A stretch of DNA of 64,000 bases. Source: Malachius bipustulatus. Lineage: Eukaryota > Arthropoda > Insecta > Coleoptera > Melyridae. The notes beneath the pieces were generated by a model. That model searched no databases, was not told where the DNA came from, and saw only the letters and a list, made by a program, of their open reading frames with translations. The stretch spans positions 39,154,012 through 39,218,011 of the forward strand of contig OU342630.1 of assembly GCA_910589415.1 (NCBI GenBank). Reading direction: 5' to 3'. Made by a program: the position numbers and the translations under genes. The stretch's first letter is position 1. Every line of letters begins with the position of its first letter. This document shows positions 12,460 to 24,689 of the stretch, piece after piece.

Positions 12460-12506
12460 CAAAAAACGCCTACTCTCGAAACAATCTCGAGAGTAGGTGT
12501 TTTTTG
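12460..12506. repeat. Near-perfect hairpin with 20-bp stem and 7-nt loop
   Basis: AAAAAACGCCTACTCTCGA is followed by a short loop and its near-perfect complement TCGAGAGTAGGTGTTTTTT. It may be part of the adjacent retroelement fragment or a tiny MITE; no role is established. Confidence 0.6.
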
Positions 12507-14519
12507 GAGCTTAATATAATCTTGAGTTCCTTCTATGTCCTCGCAGTGCTTTCTCCAAGACTCTCTTGGCATTCAAATTTTTTAAATTTGAGGTTAAGTA
12601 AAATTCTAATTCAAATGAGGTTAAGTTAAAAAAATTAAGTTGATTTAAGTCAAATATTTATTATAAATATATTGTCTGTATTGGATGTAGATTTCATACA
12701 TATCTGTTTTCACTTCAACATGGAACTTTTTTGTTAATTTTAGATATAAATGTATACACAAGGTGTTGAAAAACTGCATTAGTGTATGTCACACTAATAA
12801 GTCAAATTCTGGTAACAATAAATTTAATAATATAACTGTCATTGAAAAACTATTAGGGTTAAAATCAACTTTCTCAACTTGCTTGTGCCAATGTTGCCAG
12901 AATTTTTTTCTCACCTAAATTTTTTATGTGTTTTGAAAATTAATTTATGTGTGTGTAACCATCATTTTAACACATAGCTTCATTACCATTTGCCTGAAAA
13001 TGTCGTTTTATATTTTTCCATAATAATTTTGTTTTCTGCACGGTAAATTAAAATTTTAAGTTGTCTTTGGGAAATTTTATATCTAGGAAACTATTAAAAT
13101 AGCTAGAATAAAATTCAAAGCAGGCATATTATTTTTTTAAAAGCTGAATAACGTGGCATTAATTTTTTCCACGAGATTTTCAACACCCTGTATATTAAGA
13201 AGTAGGTACAACTTTTTTTGCATTTTTTTCATAGGTTTTGAAATAAATCACCAATTATCTAATATTTTCAGCTATTAGGGAAAATTTAAAGCGGTTCTAT
13301 GTAATTTAACAGACTTTTACCGTATCCGGGATCATAATAATAATAATTCCTATAAGTGAACCAGCCTGTATATTTATTTTCAGATAATTAAAATATGCAA
13401 AAAATTCAGCTGCCTTAATTGTCATGCTAAATTACATATCACGAGATTCTGCTGAATAATGCTTATAAAATCATCACTGAAGGTTACTGATGCCCATATT
13501 CTAGAGATTTACCTATAGTTTTTCCATGCATTTTAAAAGTTATATCAGTCATTAGGTATTTGACTTTTTATATTTATCAATTTTTAAATCTTTAGAAGCT
13601 TATAAGCCGTCATTCTTATTGTTGTCTCTCTCTTTAATTTTACAGATATTATTTAGTATTTTTCAATCAATTATTATTGTACTTGTTCCAGTAGGAAATC
13701 GGTTTTTACAGTTTTTTACAGGTCATCACTGATTCTCCATTAAACCAGTATTAAACCAGGAGCTACCACAGTTTCATTTTTTTTATTACTATTTAATTTT
13801 ATTTATCTATTTTCTGGGATGAGTATTATACAATATTTTGAATCAAATTATTGCAGGTAACGTATGGATCTATGGTACGCAATAATATGATCAAGGAAAG
13901 GTAAGTGAACTGTCACCTACTTTATATGGTAATATTCATTACCAGCACCAGTGCTAAACCCAATGTCGCCTTTTGTGCTCTTTGAAATTACTGAATAATA
14001 GTGTCAATGTTGAACGCTTCGCACTGACTATTACTATACTATTTTAGGATTAATTAGAAAAGATATCCTATACAATCACGTATCTTAACAATCACGTAAC
14101 AAGATTATTAAATAAAATTAACAGAAGAACAGGCATACATGAACTTATTCATAGCGAGAATAGATACCACAAAATAGTTAGTAGGGAACTTCAATTTCTC
14201 GAGCACTGGATTATTATTGTATTAAAAAAATGAGACGAGATGCTGCGTATAAATCCTCCCTTTTTTTGCCTTGCTAGTAATTAAGTGGGAAACCTAAGCC
14301 GAACCACACACCAAAGAAAGATGAAACACAAAACTTTAACAAGAAAAGTTTTTAATGTAAGTATAGGAGTAAGCTCGCTAGCCAGTTCTCGCTGCTACAA
14401 ATGCAAAATGATTCTTGTTCCACGTTTCGTGTTTAATTTTTCTTGGTGTGCGACTTGGTTAATAGTTGTTAAACACTGACGCCTCTCACTTATGGCCAAG
14501 ATACTTGTGCGGGTTCACC
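12507..14519. other. Intronic AT-rich DNA, one weak inverted repeat
   Basis: ACACAAGGTGTTGAAAAACT (12756) and TTTTCAACACCCTGTATATT (13179) are inverted and may bound a 440-bp foldback of the ACAGGGTG type. Otherwise nothing was recognised. Confidence 0.35.
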
Positions 14520-15146
14520 TGATTATCGACGGTGCTGCAGTGGAACAAGTGTCATCATATACAAGTGTCTGAGGAGTATCGTAATTGACCAATATGATCC
14601 GAAGAAAGAAGTCAGAAGCCACATTGAACAAGTCAGAAAGACATTTAATAAACGTGAGACGACTTTTCGTAAGGACAGATCTGAGCCCGGAGCTCCGGAT
14701 ACGCACGGTCAAATGCTACATTTTCTCGGTTCTCCGAGGTACCGATGCGAGAGTTGGACTCTGATACATCATTGGATAAGAAAACAGGGAAATGTTTATT
14801 TACCGCGTATACTAAGAATATTATAGGTCCAGAGAATAATAAAAATGGAAGTTCTTAATCACATGAAAAAACAAAAAGACTCATGCTTACCATCAAGGAG
14901 AGAAAAACGCGCTGCATAGGTCACATAATGCGTGGAGAATAGTATGAACTTCGAAGACTGACTCTAGAAGATAAAGTCCAGGTCAAGAGGTATGTCGTCA
15001 GGCGCCAGAATTCTTGACTGAAGGACATTCGAACATGGTTTGGTTGCTCATCGCTTGACATATTCCGAATGTTTGTGTCTAGGACTACGTTAGCTATTTG
15101 GATGGCCAACCTCCAAAAGGGGACGACATCATAAGAAGAAGATGAC
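14520..15146 (+). pseudogene. C-terminal relic of an RTE-like non-LTR retrotransposon
   Basis: Frame-hopping translation gives DQYDPKKEVRSHIEQVRKTF, then RRLFVRTDLSPELRIRTVKC, then RYRCESWTLIHHWIRK. After these come VLNHMKKQKD and a remnant of 'I.ERK.R.IGHIMRGE.YE'. The tail includes RTFEHGLVAHRL, a remnant of the usual 'NIRTWFGCSS', and GWPTSKRG. These segments are collinear with the C-terminal third of RTE-type ORFs. There are many frameshifts and stops, and the catalytic RT part is missing. Confidence 0.6.
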
Positions 15147-15204
15147 TCTCTTGTTGCCCTAGAGGTAGATATACCTATTTGTTTTTTAAAAAACTTGGCT
15201 TGGT

Positions 15205-16362
15205 GTGAAGAAACTACGAAATTCGATACTACGTCTTGCTGCGGAAAGCTTGCCTACAGACAAAGATGCTCTTCTTAAGTTCTGCAAACAGATTTATGAG
15301 AATTATGGTTTTACAAGAACCGAGACGGACTCGGACTTGAAGGCCTTCAAATATCATTTGGCTACAGAATACACCTTCTGCCACGGATGGAATTGATTGG
15401 ATAGCGAGGCGGGTCGAGTGACCACGTCTGTTTTTGCTCCTGTCTCGTCTAATGGAATTCCACACGGCATCAGTATTCTTGATCCACTTCTATTCCTTTT
15501 TTTCATCAACGGCTTAAGTCCTAAGATAACATCCACAAATACTCTTTGCGTTAACTGGCAGACGATATGCAACTCTCCTGATAAGATAAAAACAAACGGC
15601 CTTTCGAAAATTTTATCAACACTTCAAGGCCCATTGAGGAAAGGATCTGTATGCCTCAGAGTCCATAGACGAAAACTGAATTTGGCAAAAACTGAGTTGA
15701 TACATTTTCATCCTTACGGGTCACGTTTACAATCTCTGCCAGACATCCCTAGTGCTAATGCCCTGATTAATCCCAGAGGGGTAGTGAAATTTTTGGGCTT
15801 TCACATCGACTAAAATCTGATCTGACCAACCTCTTATGCCACCGACTCGCTAGTTCTTGTTTCCTTTTGAGACAACTCCAAAATACTCTTTCCCATATTA
15901 TTCTGCTTTCTGCATATTATGGACATTTTATCGTCATGTAGCTTATGGCTTTCCCCTCTGGGGTAGTAGCAAGAAGTCACTCCGTACAGTTTTTCTTCTT
16001 CAGAAGAGGGCTCCAGGATCCTGGCAGGCCTATCCCTCCGCCAGCCCTACAGGAGGCAATAGAGGCTACTTGGTATTTCAGCATTACCCGCCCTGTATGT
16101 ATTCTCCCTGGTTAAGCTTGTTCACAGAAAACCGGCTTAGCTTGATCCTTTCCGATTCTCTCACAAATATCATACTTGGTTCCACCTATTCAAACTACCA
16201 ACCCACCACTTCTCTTCCACTCAAAGGACGTTTACATACGCTGCTCTAAAATACCTGAATCATTCCAAAAAAATTAAGAAATTACAGGGTTTCTCGTTTC
16301 TAGGAAATTTGTACATAAGGTAGTATCCATTTCTCTGAATGTCTTTTTGTGCCGAGTATATA
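15205..16362 (+). pseudogene. Jockey/CR1-like RT relic
   Basis: GRVTTSVFAPVSSNGIPHG is RT motif B, followed by PLLFLFFINGLSPKIT. The catalytic box survives only in another frame: LADDMQLS at 15555-15578, so at least one frameshift separates motifs B and C. Downstream are VHRRKLNLAKTELIHFHP, VVKFLGFHID, the thumb-like FYRHVAYGFPLWGSSKKSL with FLLQKRA, and a C-terminal NHSKKIKKLQGFSFLGNLY. All are typical of jockey/CR1 ORF2. The copy is decayed and 5'-truncated, and runs into the foldback element at 16364. Confidence 0.7.
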
Positions 16363-16363
16363 A

Positions 16364-16660
16364 TACAGGCTGATTTTCTTAACATGAGAAAAAGTTCAAC
16401 TTCTATAGTTGACCTAGTTATCTGAAATTTGGAATCTAGGCATCGTTAACAAAACGAATCAAAATTAAATATTCCCAAGATGGTCGCCCATTTAAAAATT
16501 TGCGAAGGAAGATGCCATCCATTTTTAAATGTGTCGCCATCTTGGTAATATTTAATTTTGACTCGTTATTGTTTATGTTACTAGAATCCAAATTTTAAAT
16601 CCATAGATCAACTAGAATTTGAACTCTTTCTAATGGGCGTCTTAAAAGCATCACCCTGTA
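16364..16660. repeat. ACAGGGTG-type foldback MITE (297 bp)
   Basis: The ends are TACAGGCTGATTTTC and GCATCACCCTGTA. The arms share AGTTGA, AATCAAAATTAAATATT and CCAAGATGG in inverted order, with CCATTTTTAAATG near the centre. It is almost fully palindromic. Confidence 0.7.
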
Positions 16661-17206
16661 TATGGTTTGGATTTACTCCACCATAATTATCCGATGTGGT
16701 GATCACAATAATTAATCGTGGCAAACTTTATCATGAGCTGTGGTTTAGTTGGTACAAATTTGTTTGTTCAGAAATTAAAGTTTTCAAAGGCTGACCAAAA
16801 GACCAAGAGTCCTCTAACTCGGCTTGAATATGCGTGGCTGTCACTGAAAAATATTTACCACTGAGTGAAGCAATTTTTTTTTCATTTACTGTATCCTAAA
16901 CTGCTGACTCCTTCATTTCAAACAACTACCAAATATAAAACTTCATGGCGCTTTTGGAAAGTATGTATAGTCGACCAAGGTATATAACGAAAAAATCTAA
17001 TTGTTAAACTGTCATATTTTATGACTTCAACAATATTTCAATAATCCAAAAATTTATAAAATGACAGAAGTAGTTTCGTTATATCTCTGGTCCAACTATA
17101 GTAAGTCTACTTGTTGAGTTTTCTATGAAGTTGATACATAAAGTACTTATTTATTAAGTAGACATTTATTAATAAATGCTTCTATAAACCTTCTATAGTA
17201 TATTGT

Positions 17207-17340
17207 GAAACAAGTGCGGAAAAGAGAAAATTTCTCACGAGTGTGAAACAATTGTGACACGAGACGAAGTCGAGTGTCACAATTCACACGAGTGTGAAAT
17301 TTCTTTTCCGCACGTGCTTCACACAGTACTTTTCCTACGA
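17207..17340. repeat. Palindromic GC-richer repeat around GTGCGGAAAAG / CTTTTCCGCAC
   Basis: The left arm GTGCGGAAAAGAGAAATTTC... pairs with the right arm GAAATTTCTTTTCCGCACGTG. Nested inside are CACGAGTGTGAAACAATTGTG and its complement. The edge sequence CTTTTCCTACGACCAC recurs inverted at 18185-18200 (GTGGTCGTAGGAAAAA), so a larger element may span about 17100-18290. Confidence 0.6.
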
Positions 17341-17355
17341 CCACAATTTAACAGA

Positions 17356-17564
17356 TTAATTATTTAACAAATTTAACACATAAATTATTTTTTCTGACAA
17401 TGCTCTGCTTTTATGACCTTTTCTCCAATTTATGAAATGTTTATAAGCAGATTCGTATTTTTATTCGAAACTACAGGTAGCAAATTCAAAGAACACAAAC
17501 CTGCTTGTTTTCTGACTTCAGGTGGTGTATTTTCTGCTTCAGATTCAGAGGAATCACAATCCAT
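17356..17564 (-). pseudogene. Possible N-terminal relic of a tyrosine-recombinase-type transposon protein
   Basis: From an ATG at 17564 the minus strand reads MDCDSSESEAENTPPEVRKQ and then LLPVVSNK. After a frameshift it continues YESAYKHFINWRKGHKSRAL and SEKIIYVLNLLNN before a stop. The pattern 'LLP.KS...YE.AY..F..W...K' and then 'SE...L.Y' resembles the N-terminal SAM-like core-binding domain of eukaryotic tyrosine-recombinase (Crypton-like) proteins. It lies inside the palindrome-bounded interval 17100-18290, consistent with an internally deleted element. The assignment rests on one short motif and is tentative. Confidence 0.35.
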
Positions 17565-18871
17565 TATAATGATAGGTAACTAAAGTTTATTTTTTCAGAC
17601 TACCTAGGTAGGTATTATTTTCAATTCTACCAATGACTTTTTAATATTACTATTATATACTGTTAAATCATTGAATTCTACCGACAATATTATTATTATT
17701 TATTATTAGACTCCGTATCTAAACTAAAAATAAGTGACGTGGAGCGTGGAGACGTGGTAGATATGCAACTTCCACACAACTCAGGCGCCTGTGCGTCGTC
17801 GATTGAAGTTAGAGGTGTGCGAGTTTTCACGTTCGTGAATTTGATTTGAACGCTACCAATGCTGTTATTAGCGATCAACTCGTAAATTTTAATAATTACT
17901 GCCACAAGAGAATAATAAGTATATTATATTTTATAGTCTTATCGGGTTCTATGTTATCCCATTTGTGTTTATTTTATTACCTTGAAGCTTTAAATGAATA
18001 GTTATTCCATTAACAATAAGTAACAGTTGAGTTCTCAGTTACCGCTCATCACTATTATTTACATTAAAACTGTACGGAAACGATTTTTGGCTATGCGTTA
18101 TGTCACTTTGTCGCACAGTTTTGGATACGTGAGAAATCTGCTAGTTTGCGCACAAAAAACGATGCGCAAAGTAGTGTTTTGTATAGTGGTCGTAGGAAAA
18201 AATACTTTATTTAAACTAAAACTCTCCAAACTTCTATATAATATTTTCTAACTGACTTATTGACATCAAATTCTAATAATAAATTTTAACTAAGTTATTC
18301 TAAAAACAAATCAAAAACAATAAAATGAAACTACTTTGATACATTTCCAACACTACTCTATAGCTTTAGAAATTCGAAGAGTGCTACTTTTGCGTTATCT
18401 ACTACAGAGTTTATTTTGATGCTCTCTAGGGTAAATTTAGCAGACATGTCAAATGATCCTTGGGCCCTTGTACACACAGAGCACAAGGTGGCCGCAGTAA
18501 AGGCAAGGCAAGAGGGTAATATCAAATACACTAGACAATATGTATTTGGTAATATTATTGTCAATATTGTCAATAATACATCAAAATCTAATCTATAAAG
18601 AAATGCATAAATATTTAAATAACTGTTTATACGTTTATACCTGCATTATATTTATGTTGGTGGGGCAGAGGGTGAAGGTAGAAAATGAGTTTGGACATAA
18701 AATGTGACCCCTCCACAATAAAATCGACCTCTTACAGGAATATTGTCAACTTCAAATTAGCAAAATTATTGAGGGTAGGAATTTTTCAAATTAACACCTT
18801 GCAAATATAAACATTTCAAATCAATCATAAAAATCTTCTAAAAATACTGCTGAATAATCTTAGGTACTTAC
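17565..18871. other. Intronic DNA next to exon 2, partly inside the palindrome-bounded element
   Basis: 17700-17905 has a 69-codon minus-strand frame that I do not recognise. 18400-18590 is less AT-rich and unassigned. Nothing else was seen. Confidence 0.35.
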
Positions 18872-19058
18872 CTCAGTAGCAATGGAGGGATAAGGTATCT
18901 CTGTAAGATTATACTCCCAGCCGTTTGTACAAGGCACAGTCGGCCACGAGGGGTCTCCTATCCTCCTATTCTGCCTGAGAATCTGTCGCCAGTCAACCTG
19001 GTACATGTTGCATTTGTCCAAACCACCTTCTAGGCTTCGCGGAATCGCCAATGCCACC
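18872..19058 (-). CDS. Exon 2 of the SLC22-type transporter, extracellular loop
   Basis: The acceptor is a pyrimidine-rich tract ending TTTCAG|G, and the donor is GAG|GTAAGT at 18871. The 187-nt exon begins with the third base of the Arg codon split by intron 1, then adds 62 codons and ends in phase 0. It encodes the rest of the large TM1-TM2 extracellular loop: LAIPRSLEGGLDKC, YQVDWRQIL and VPCTNGWEYNLTEIP. The paired cysteines, the P.D....C.MY..DW pattern and C.NGWEY are characteristic of SLC22 loops. NLT gives a second possible N-glycosylation site. The frame has no stop and joins exon 1 and exon 3 without adjustment. Confidence 0.85.
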
Positions 19059-19214
19059 CTGAAATAAAAGAAAGCTGTTAGTGTATTTTTTAACAAAAAA
19101 ATACACTATTGAGGACGACATCACTTTCCAAAAATCACCCAAACTCATCAAATGTCCACCGATCATGACCCCCAGATCACGAAAAAGTGGTTTTCCAAAA
19201 TTCACCTGCCCACG

Positions 19215-19216
<2 letters not shown>

Positions 19217-19246
<30 letters not shown>

Positions 19247-19275
19247 TTATATATTTATATATTTATATATTTATT
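19217..19275. repeat. (TA)n / (TATATATT)n microsatellite
   Basis: About 11 TA units pass into repeats of ATATATTT. It directly precedes the tandem duplication. Confidence 0.85.
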
Positions 19276-19289
19276 TCTCCAAAATCACG

Positions 19290-20590
19290 AAATTTTGATT
19301 TTAAAAACGCTCCTGTAGCTTTATCTTTCAAGATTAGTGAACGAAATTTTGCACTCTTATTAAATATTACGAACAATTTTGATTTTCTTTAAAAAAATTT
19401 CCAAAAGTCGCGTCACTTCTACAGGGTGTCCCTTCAAAATTCGGAAAATCCGGTTTTTGTCACCTCATTTCAGGTCGCAGTTTTCAATCTAGGAGACTGA
19501 AATTTTTGTGGAAGTAAGATATCCACAAGGAGTGGTCTGGTATTGCACTTGAGCAAAATCGACTGAGCCGTTTCAAAATGGCGGCCATTTTAATTTTTGG
19601 AAAAAGAACTATTTTTTGAACCCCTGTATAAGCTAGATAGAAAAAGAGTTTTATATCAAATTCACAATATTGGAAGTAAATGACTTGAAATTTAATTTCA
19701 TGCAACAAAATTTGCATTTTTTCTATTAATAAGCCAGTGGCGTGGGTAGGAAAAGGGTAAAAATGGCTTAATTTCTCCAACAATTTATGAGCACATTTTT
19801 GAAGTAATTAAACTGAAATTTTTACAGTAGACAACTATACTAATAGACTTCAACCCTTGAGAATTTCAAAAAGTAAATAAGAAAAATGGCGGAGATATTC
19901 GATTTTTTTTACATGATGTTTTTTTTTTAAATTAGTTTCTCTAAATTTTTAAAAACGCTCCTGTAGCTTCATCTTTCAAGATTAATGAACGAAATTTTTT
20001 ACTCTTATAAACCTTAGGGCTGACGTTTGATTTTCGTAAAAAACATTTTCCTAGAGTTGTGTTACTTCTACAGGATGTCCCTCCGAATTTCAGAAAAAAA
20101 ACCGTCCGTGAGGCACGGTTTCTGGTCGAAGTTTTCAATCTAGAGCGCTGAAATTTTTTTGGTAGTAAGATACCCTCAAGTAGTCGTCTGGTACTGTATT
20201 TGAGTAAAATAGGTAAAGACATTCCAAAATGGCGGCCTTTTCAATTTTTGGAAAATGGCTAGATTTTGAACCCCTAAATAGGCAAGATCAAAAACTTTTA
20301 AACAAAATTAACAAGATTGGAATAAACTTATTTGAAATTTGAGCTAATGCAATACAATTTGCATCATTTCTATTAATAAGCCAGAGGCGTGGGTAGGAAA
20401 AGGGTAAAAATGTCTACATTTCTATAAACATTCATGAGCTTATTTTTGAAGGAATAGAACGGAAATTTTGATAGTAGACAACTATACTAATAGCATTTAA
20501 CCTTCAAAAATTTCAAGAAGCAAATATAAAAATGGCGGAGATATTCGAATATTTTTAAATGATGTTTATTCCTCTAAAATTTCAAACTTT
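19290..20590. repeat. 648-bp tandem duplication in intron 1, with a partial third unit
   Basis: Unit 1 starts near 19303 (AAAACGCTCCTGTAGCTT) and the same sequence recurs near 19951, an offset of 648. Both units carry, in order, CTTCTACAGG(G/A)TGTCCCT, GTTTTCAATCTAG, CAAAATGGCGGCC, TTGAACCCCT, TAATAAGCCAG.GGCGTGGGT and AAAATGGCGGAGATATTCGA. A shortened third unit follows to about 20720 (AGCCAGTGGCGGGCATAGGA). It is non-coding. Confidence 0.8.
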
Positions 20591-23500
20591 CGGTTTTCAA
20601 AACTCTCCTTTCAGTTTTTTCCGAATTTATCAAAGGCAGTGTAAAAAATAGTATTTTTCAAGTAAAGTTAGCCAGTGGCGGGCATAGGAAAAGGGACAAA
20701 ATTGTTAAATTTTGCCAATTTTTTTGATTTTTAAATTTAAAAATCCATTCTAAGGCACGTGTTCAAACGAAATGAAATGAAATTATCACAGAAAATTTTT
20801 CACATTAAAGCACTACGCTAACATGACATGACTATGGAAAATTTCAGAAAGCCAATAATAATTTAAAAAGCGGTGAAAATATTCATAGTTGAATCGCATA
20901 AAAATACACTATTTCTGCGATTGATGCGCAAGAAGGTTTTATGTTGATGGGGCCGACAAACTTGTATGTAGGTACCTATATTTTAAACTGATTGATCTTG
21001 CTCCAAAGTTTTTCTTTTTTTTTAAACATAAGTTATTGTCATAATTTCCAAAAAAACTATCTTAAACATCAGTGATTTGAGTTCCTAGGCCTCACACTTC
21101 GCCCAGGGTGTAGGTATAAGATAAAACGTTATAAGAAAATAATTTAGGGCTTTGTACTCGTTGGAAGTACGTATATCATGAAAGAATCAGATAAAACATC
21201 GCACTGAAGACATGGATACCTATTTCGTTGTTTTTAGAAACCCGGGTGTAAATTTCTACCTTCTAAATGGTAACAACTATTTATAATTTATTAATTATAT
21301 TTTCTTGGGGGATAGTTTGTGTCAGGATATAAAACTGAAGCAACTCGCGTGGCAGTTTTCCTGTCATTGGCCTGGTAATTTACAAATTCGCTCGGGGATG
21401 GGCAAGGTTCGTACCCTAGATGTTTGGGATAAAAGGCGTACCTCAGGGTTCCATAATTGAGTCAAAGGGGACCAATCTAACGATGAAGATACAAAACCCA
21501 GGAGAGCCGAGGAATCAAAAAAAAAAGAGACAGGTTTTTAGGCTGATATTTTGGCTGCTTTCATATCCATTTGCGCAAATGGAAAGTAGATCTTTTGGGA
21601 CGCTGCACTAAAAATGTGTCTCCTTGTACGCGCCGGTGCAGTTTCCAATCAAAAATATATGACCCCCTATTCGTACATCAAGGACCTGGTGTCACTTGAC
21701 TAATTTCCTGAGAGGGGCGGTGTCACATCGGAGATGTTTGAATTTGACGACTTCAAATTCTTCGCGTATAGAACTTAAGAACAAAAGGGATTGCTCACGT
21801 TTCTTTGTACTATGTTAGTAGTCTGTTAAACCGATCTTCCTGGCATTCCCGGACTCTTCTACCTAAATCGATAACGTTCAGAACTTGAATCGAGGTGGCC
21901 TTCTGTGGTAGCCAAGTCTCTACGAAAAACTGACCAGAACATGGTAAGTCAGGTTATTGATCATTGTTAGGTTCTCTCTCCCCTGAACTTTCAAGAAAAT
22001 AAAATAATAAGAATACTCGTATAATATAAAATATAGAAAAAGAGAAAATGCCGTAGAGGGTAAAGGTTGTAAATTTTAGAAAGAGAGAAACAAACAATGA
22101 TCAATGACCTCTGTCTTACGTACCAATGATTATGGTGAGTTACAGGTCATCTCCATGTGAAAAATATAATAACCACTATAAAAATGCATTGACGGAATTC
22201 TTTTTGTCTGGCCTATAAAATTATTAGAGTAAAAGTTACTACAAAGTTAGTAGTCACCATCACCAACTAACAGATGTCAATACTAATACTAGTTACTGAC
22301 ATTGATAAAGAAGTTCAACATGAAGAAATTGCATAACAGTCTCTTATATTAAAAGAGGTAGACATCTATGGTACGATTAAGTTTAAAAAGGCAGATGTGA
22401 CGTCACACTAACCGTCCGAATTAAGATTTTTAATTTCACCAGAAAATGTCAAACAGTTAAATGTCAAGTTGTGAACGAGCGTAAATTATTGAAGAAATCA
22501 TTCAAATAATGAATTGAACCGCTTACGTCAGTTTGAGAGCCACTGACAACTACAGAAAATTTATTCACGTAATGACACTCTATCCTTTGTGCTGTTCATT
22601 TAATTCTCATTCAAAACCAATGTTGACGTATACTTATTTATGCGGGATGGAGTGTTTAGAAAAACTGGACGGTTAATATAAAAACACGTACATGAAACAA
22701 AATAAATCGAACTATCAGAAGGATGTGTATTCTTAATCGATACGTATGACTTTTTAAACTTTATCGGACTATACTTCACCAGTCTGATGTGATGAATATT
22801 TGAAAAGAACAAAGTAGCTTTCGATGTCTACAGAGCGGTTGAGCTCAAAACCCAAATAATTTTCTTATTTTTTATTTTATCAAATTCTGGCTTGAAAATA
22901 TTCCACTTCGTTTTAATACATAGTCGCATACCGGGTGTTGCATCGGCAGACCGTCTATATGAAATTACATGCAAACTTTAATTCCCCCTGATGATGATGT
23001 TATCTCCCCAATTCATTTTAGAGCAAAATTATAAGACAGGCCCTTGTATGATGGACTCATGTACACAATACAAATAATTTTTATTCAGCGAATTAAGAGA
23101 TATTTTGACAAAACGTTCTCTAAAAATTGTAAAATGAAAATGCTGTCCTGATACTTTCCTCAATTAAACCACCAGCAAATGTCAAATTATTTATGAATTA
23201 TTGTTGTAAAATCGATTTCCCTTGGCAAAAATGTTCTACACAAGAGAAGAACAAGTTTAACATGATTAAATGGTACTACATGAGAAGCTGTGTAAAACAT
23301 TTTTGCCAAAGGATGATTTGACAATAATTTATAAATAATTTGACATTTGTTGGTGGTTTAATTGAGGAACGTATCAGGACATCATATTTAGTTTACAATT
23401 TTTAGTGAACTTTTTTTTAAAATAGCTCTTATAAAGTGATTCTATGGCATAGTTCTCAATATCACAAAGGGGATTCTTTATCAGTTTGAAGAATGTTATT

Positions 23501-24689
23501 TCCAAGTGAGAAGAAGGTTGTTTATAGCAGAATTATCGAGAAAATCGTTTTATTTTTAGTTTATTTGGAAGCTCCTTCTTTCTTTTAACAAATCGAAGAA
23601 AGATTAATTTTTAATAATTTGTAACAGCGATAATATGAAAAGTAAATTGAAAAAGTTGGTAGACCACAAAATAATCTACACACATTCACTTAATTCAAGA
23701 TTCGAGTCAAGGATACTAACAAAACAACTCAAATTTCCTGATCAAATTTAAAATCAAATTTAATATTATCATGTCGGCAGTTTATAATTGAATCCTAATC
23801 TGCCATATAATTGCATGTCCACATTTTTAGCGACTGATTCCTGCTTTTTGATCACAAGACTTTCCATATCCTTGTCTGTTGTGTGTTTGGAATACTGAAT
23901 ACTAAATAGAGAAAATCAAATGAGATTTTTTTTTTATCGAAGGATGAAAAGTAAAAATTTATCACACTGACATATTAAATAATTATTATGAAATACCTAA
24001 CTATTTATTGTTCTTAACCTCATGTTTTGAACTAATCATGAATGCAAGCAGGTATTTTTATGCAAGTGATTTTTAATAACCATTAAATAAATGCATTATT
24101 GCATGTAATAACACACAGAAAACATGAACTCATTGTTTTTTTCTCTTTAAAATAAATTGAATTAAATTAACTATATGAAGCATTGAAGTAAAATTTCTTA
24201 GTCCTTAATTTACTCTACTCATGTTTTATGTACCCACATTTACGAGTATTATTAAAATAAGTGAAGATTACAATGTTTAGTATTCTTCTTGGCAATGCTA
24301 TTCAGCAAGTTCATGGGAAAACTTGGAGGACTTATGTGTTAACTATTCCATTTATTTAACAAAAAATGTACCTATCTATTTGAAAAATATGACATTAGAA
24401 CAAACAATAGATATATCTACCTACACATTGAGTATTAGTTACGAGTATAAGTATTTTTGTCTGGGCATAAAACATAACAGTATTTTAATGGGTGTATTAT
24501 TTTTAAAAATTGAATTGATAAATATGCGGTTGAATCAACTGGCAAGCATTCTAGTCCAGTGAAATAGTCTGAAAAAATTCTGAAATTATGTTAATTGGTG
24601 TTCAATATAATGCGACTAGACATGTCACTGGGGGGGGGGGGTATACATAACACGTAACTGCAGATAGTGGAGAGCATCTGCTGAACTGA
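20591..24689. other. Intronic DNA with two small inverted repeats and a possible RT trace
   Basis: 21420-21450 contains GVPQGS in frame, a motif typical of RT, but no neighbouring RT motif is convincing. 21955-22130 is a weak hairpin (TTATTGATCATTGTTAGG against AACAATGATCAATGACC). G12 lies at 24630-24641. The rest is AT-rich without features. Confidence 0.4.
23110..23420. repeat. Foldback repeat with arms of about 125 bp
   Basis: Left CCTCAATTAAACCACCAGCA and TGTCAAATTATTTATGAATT pair with right AATTTATAAATAATTTGACA and TGGTGGTTTAATTGAGG. TTGGCAAAAATGTT and AACATTTTTGCCAA lie next to a loop of about 60 nt. No transposase is present. Confidence 0.7.

Larger units (their letters stand above)
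9614..18871 (-). other. Intron 2 of the transporter gene (9.3 kb)
   Basis: Donor GTAAGT and acceptor TTTTTTTCAG, phase 0. It contains plus-strand pieces of jockey-like and RTE-like elements, a minus-strand RT fragment, foldback repeats and a possible recombinase relic. Confidence 0.75.

Noticed and set aside
21420..21611. Possible RT fragment containing GVPQGS
   Set aside because: Only the single motif is convincing; no motif A, YxDD or thumb sequence could be placed in order around it.
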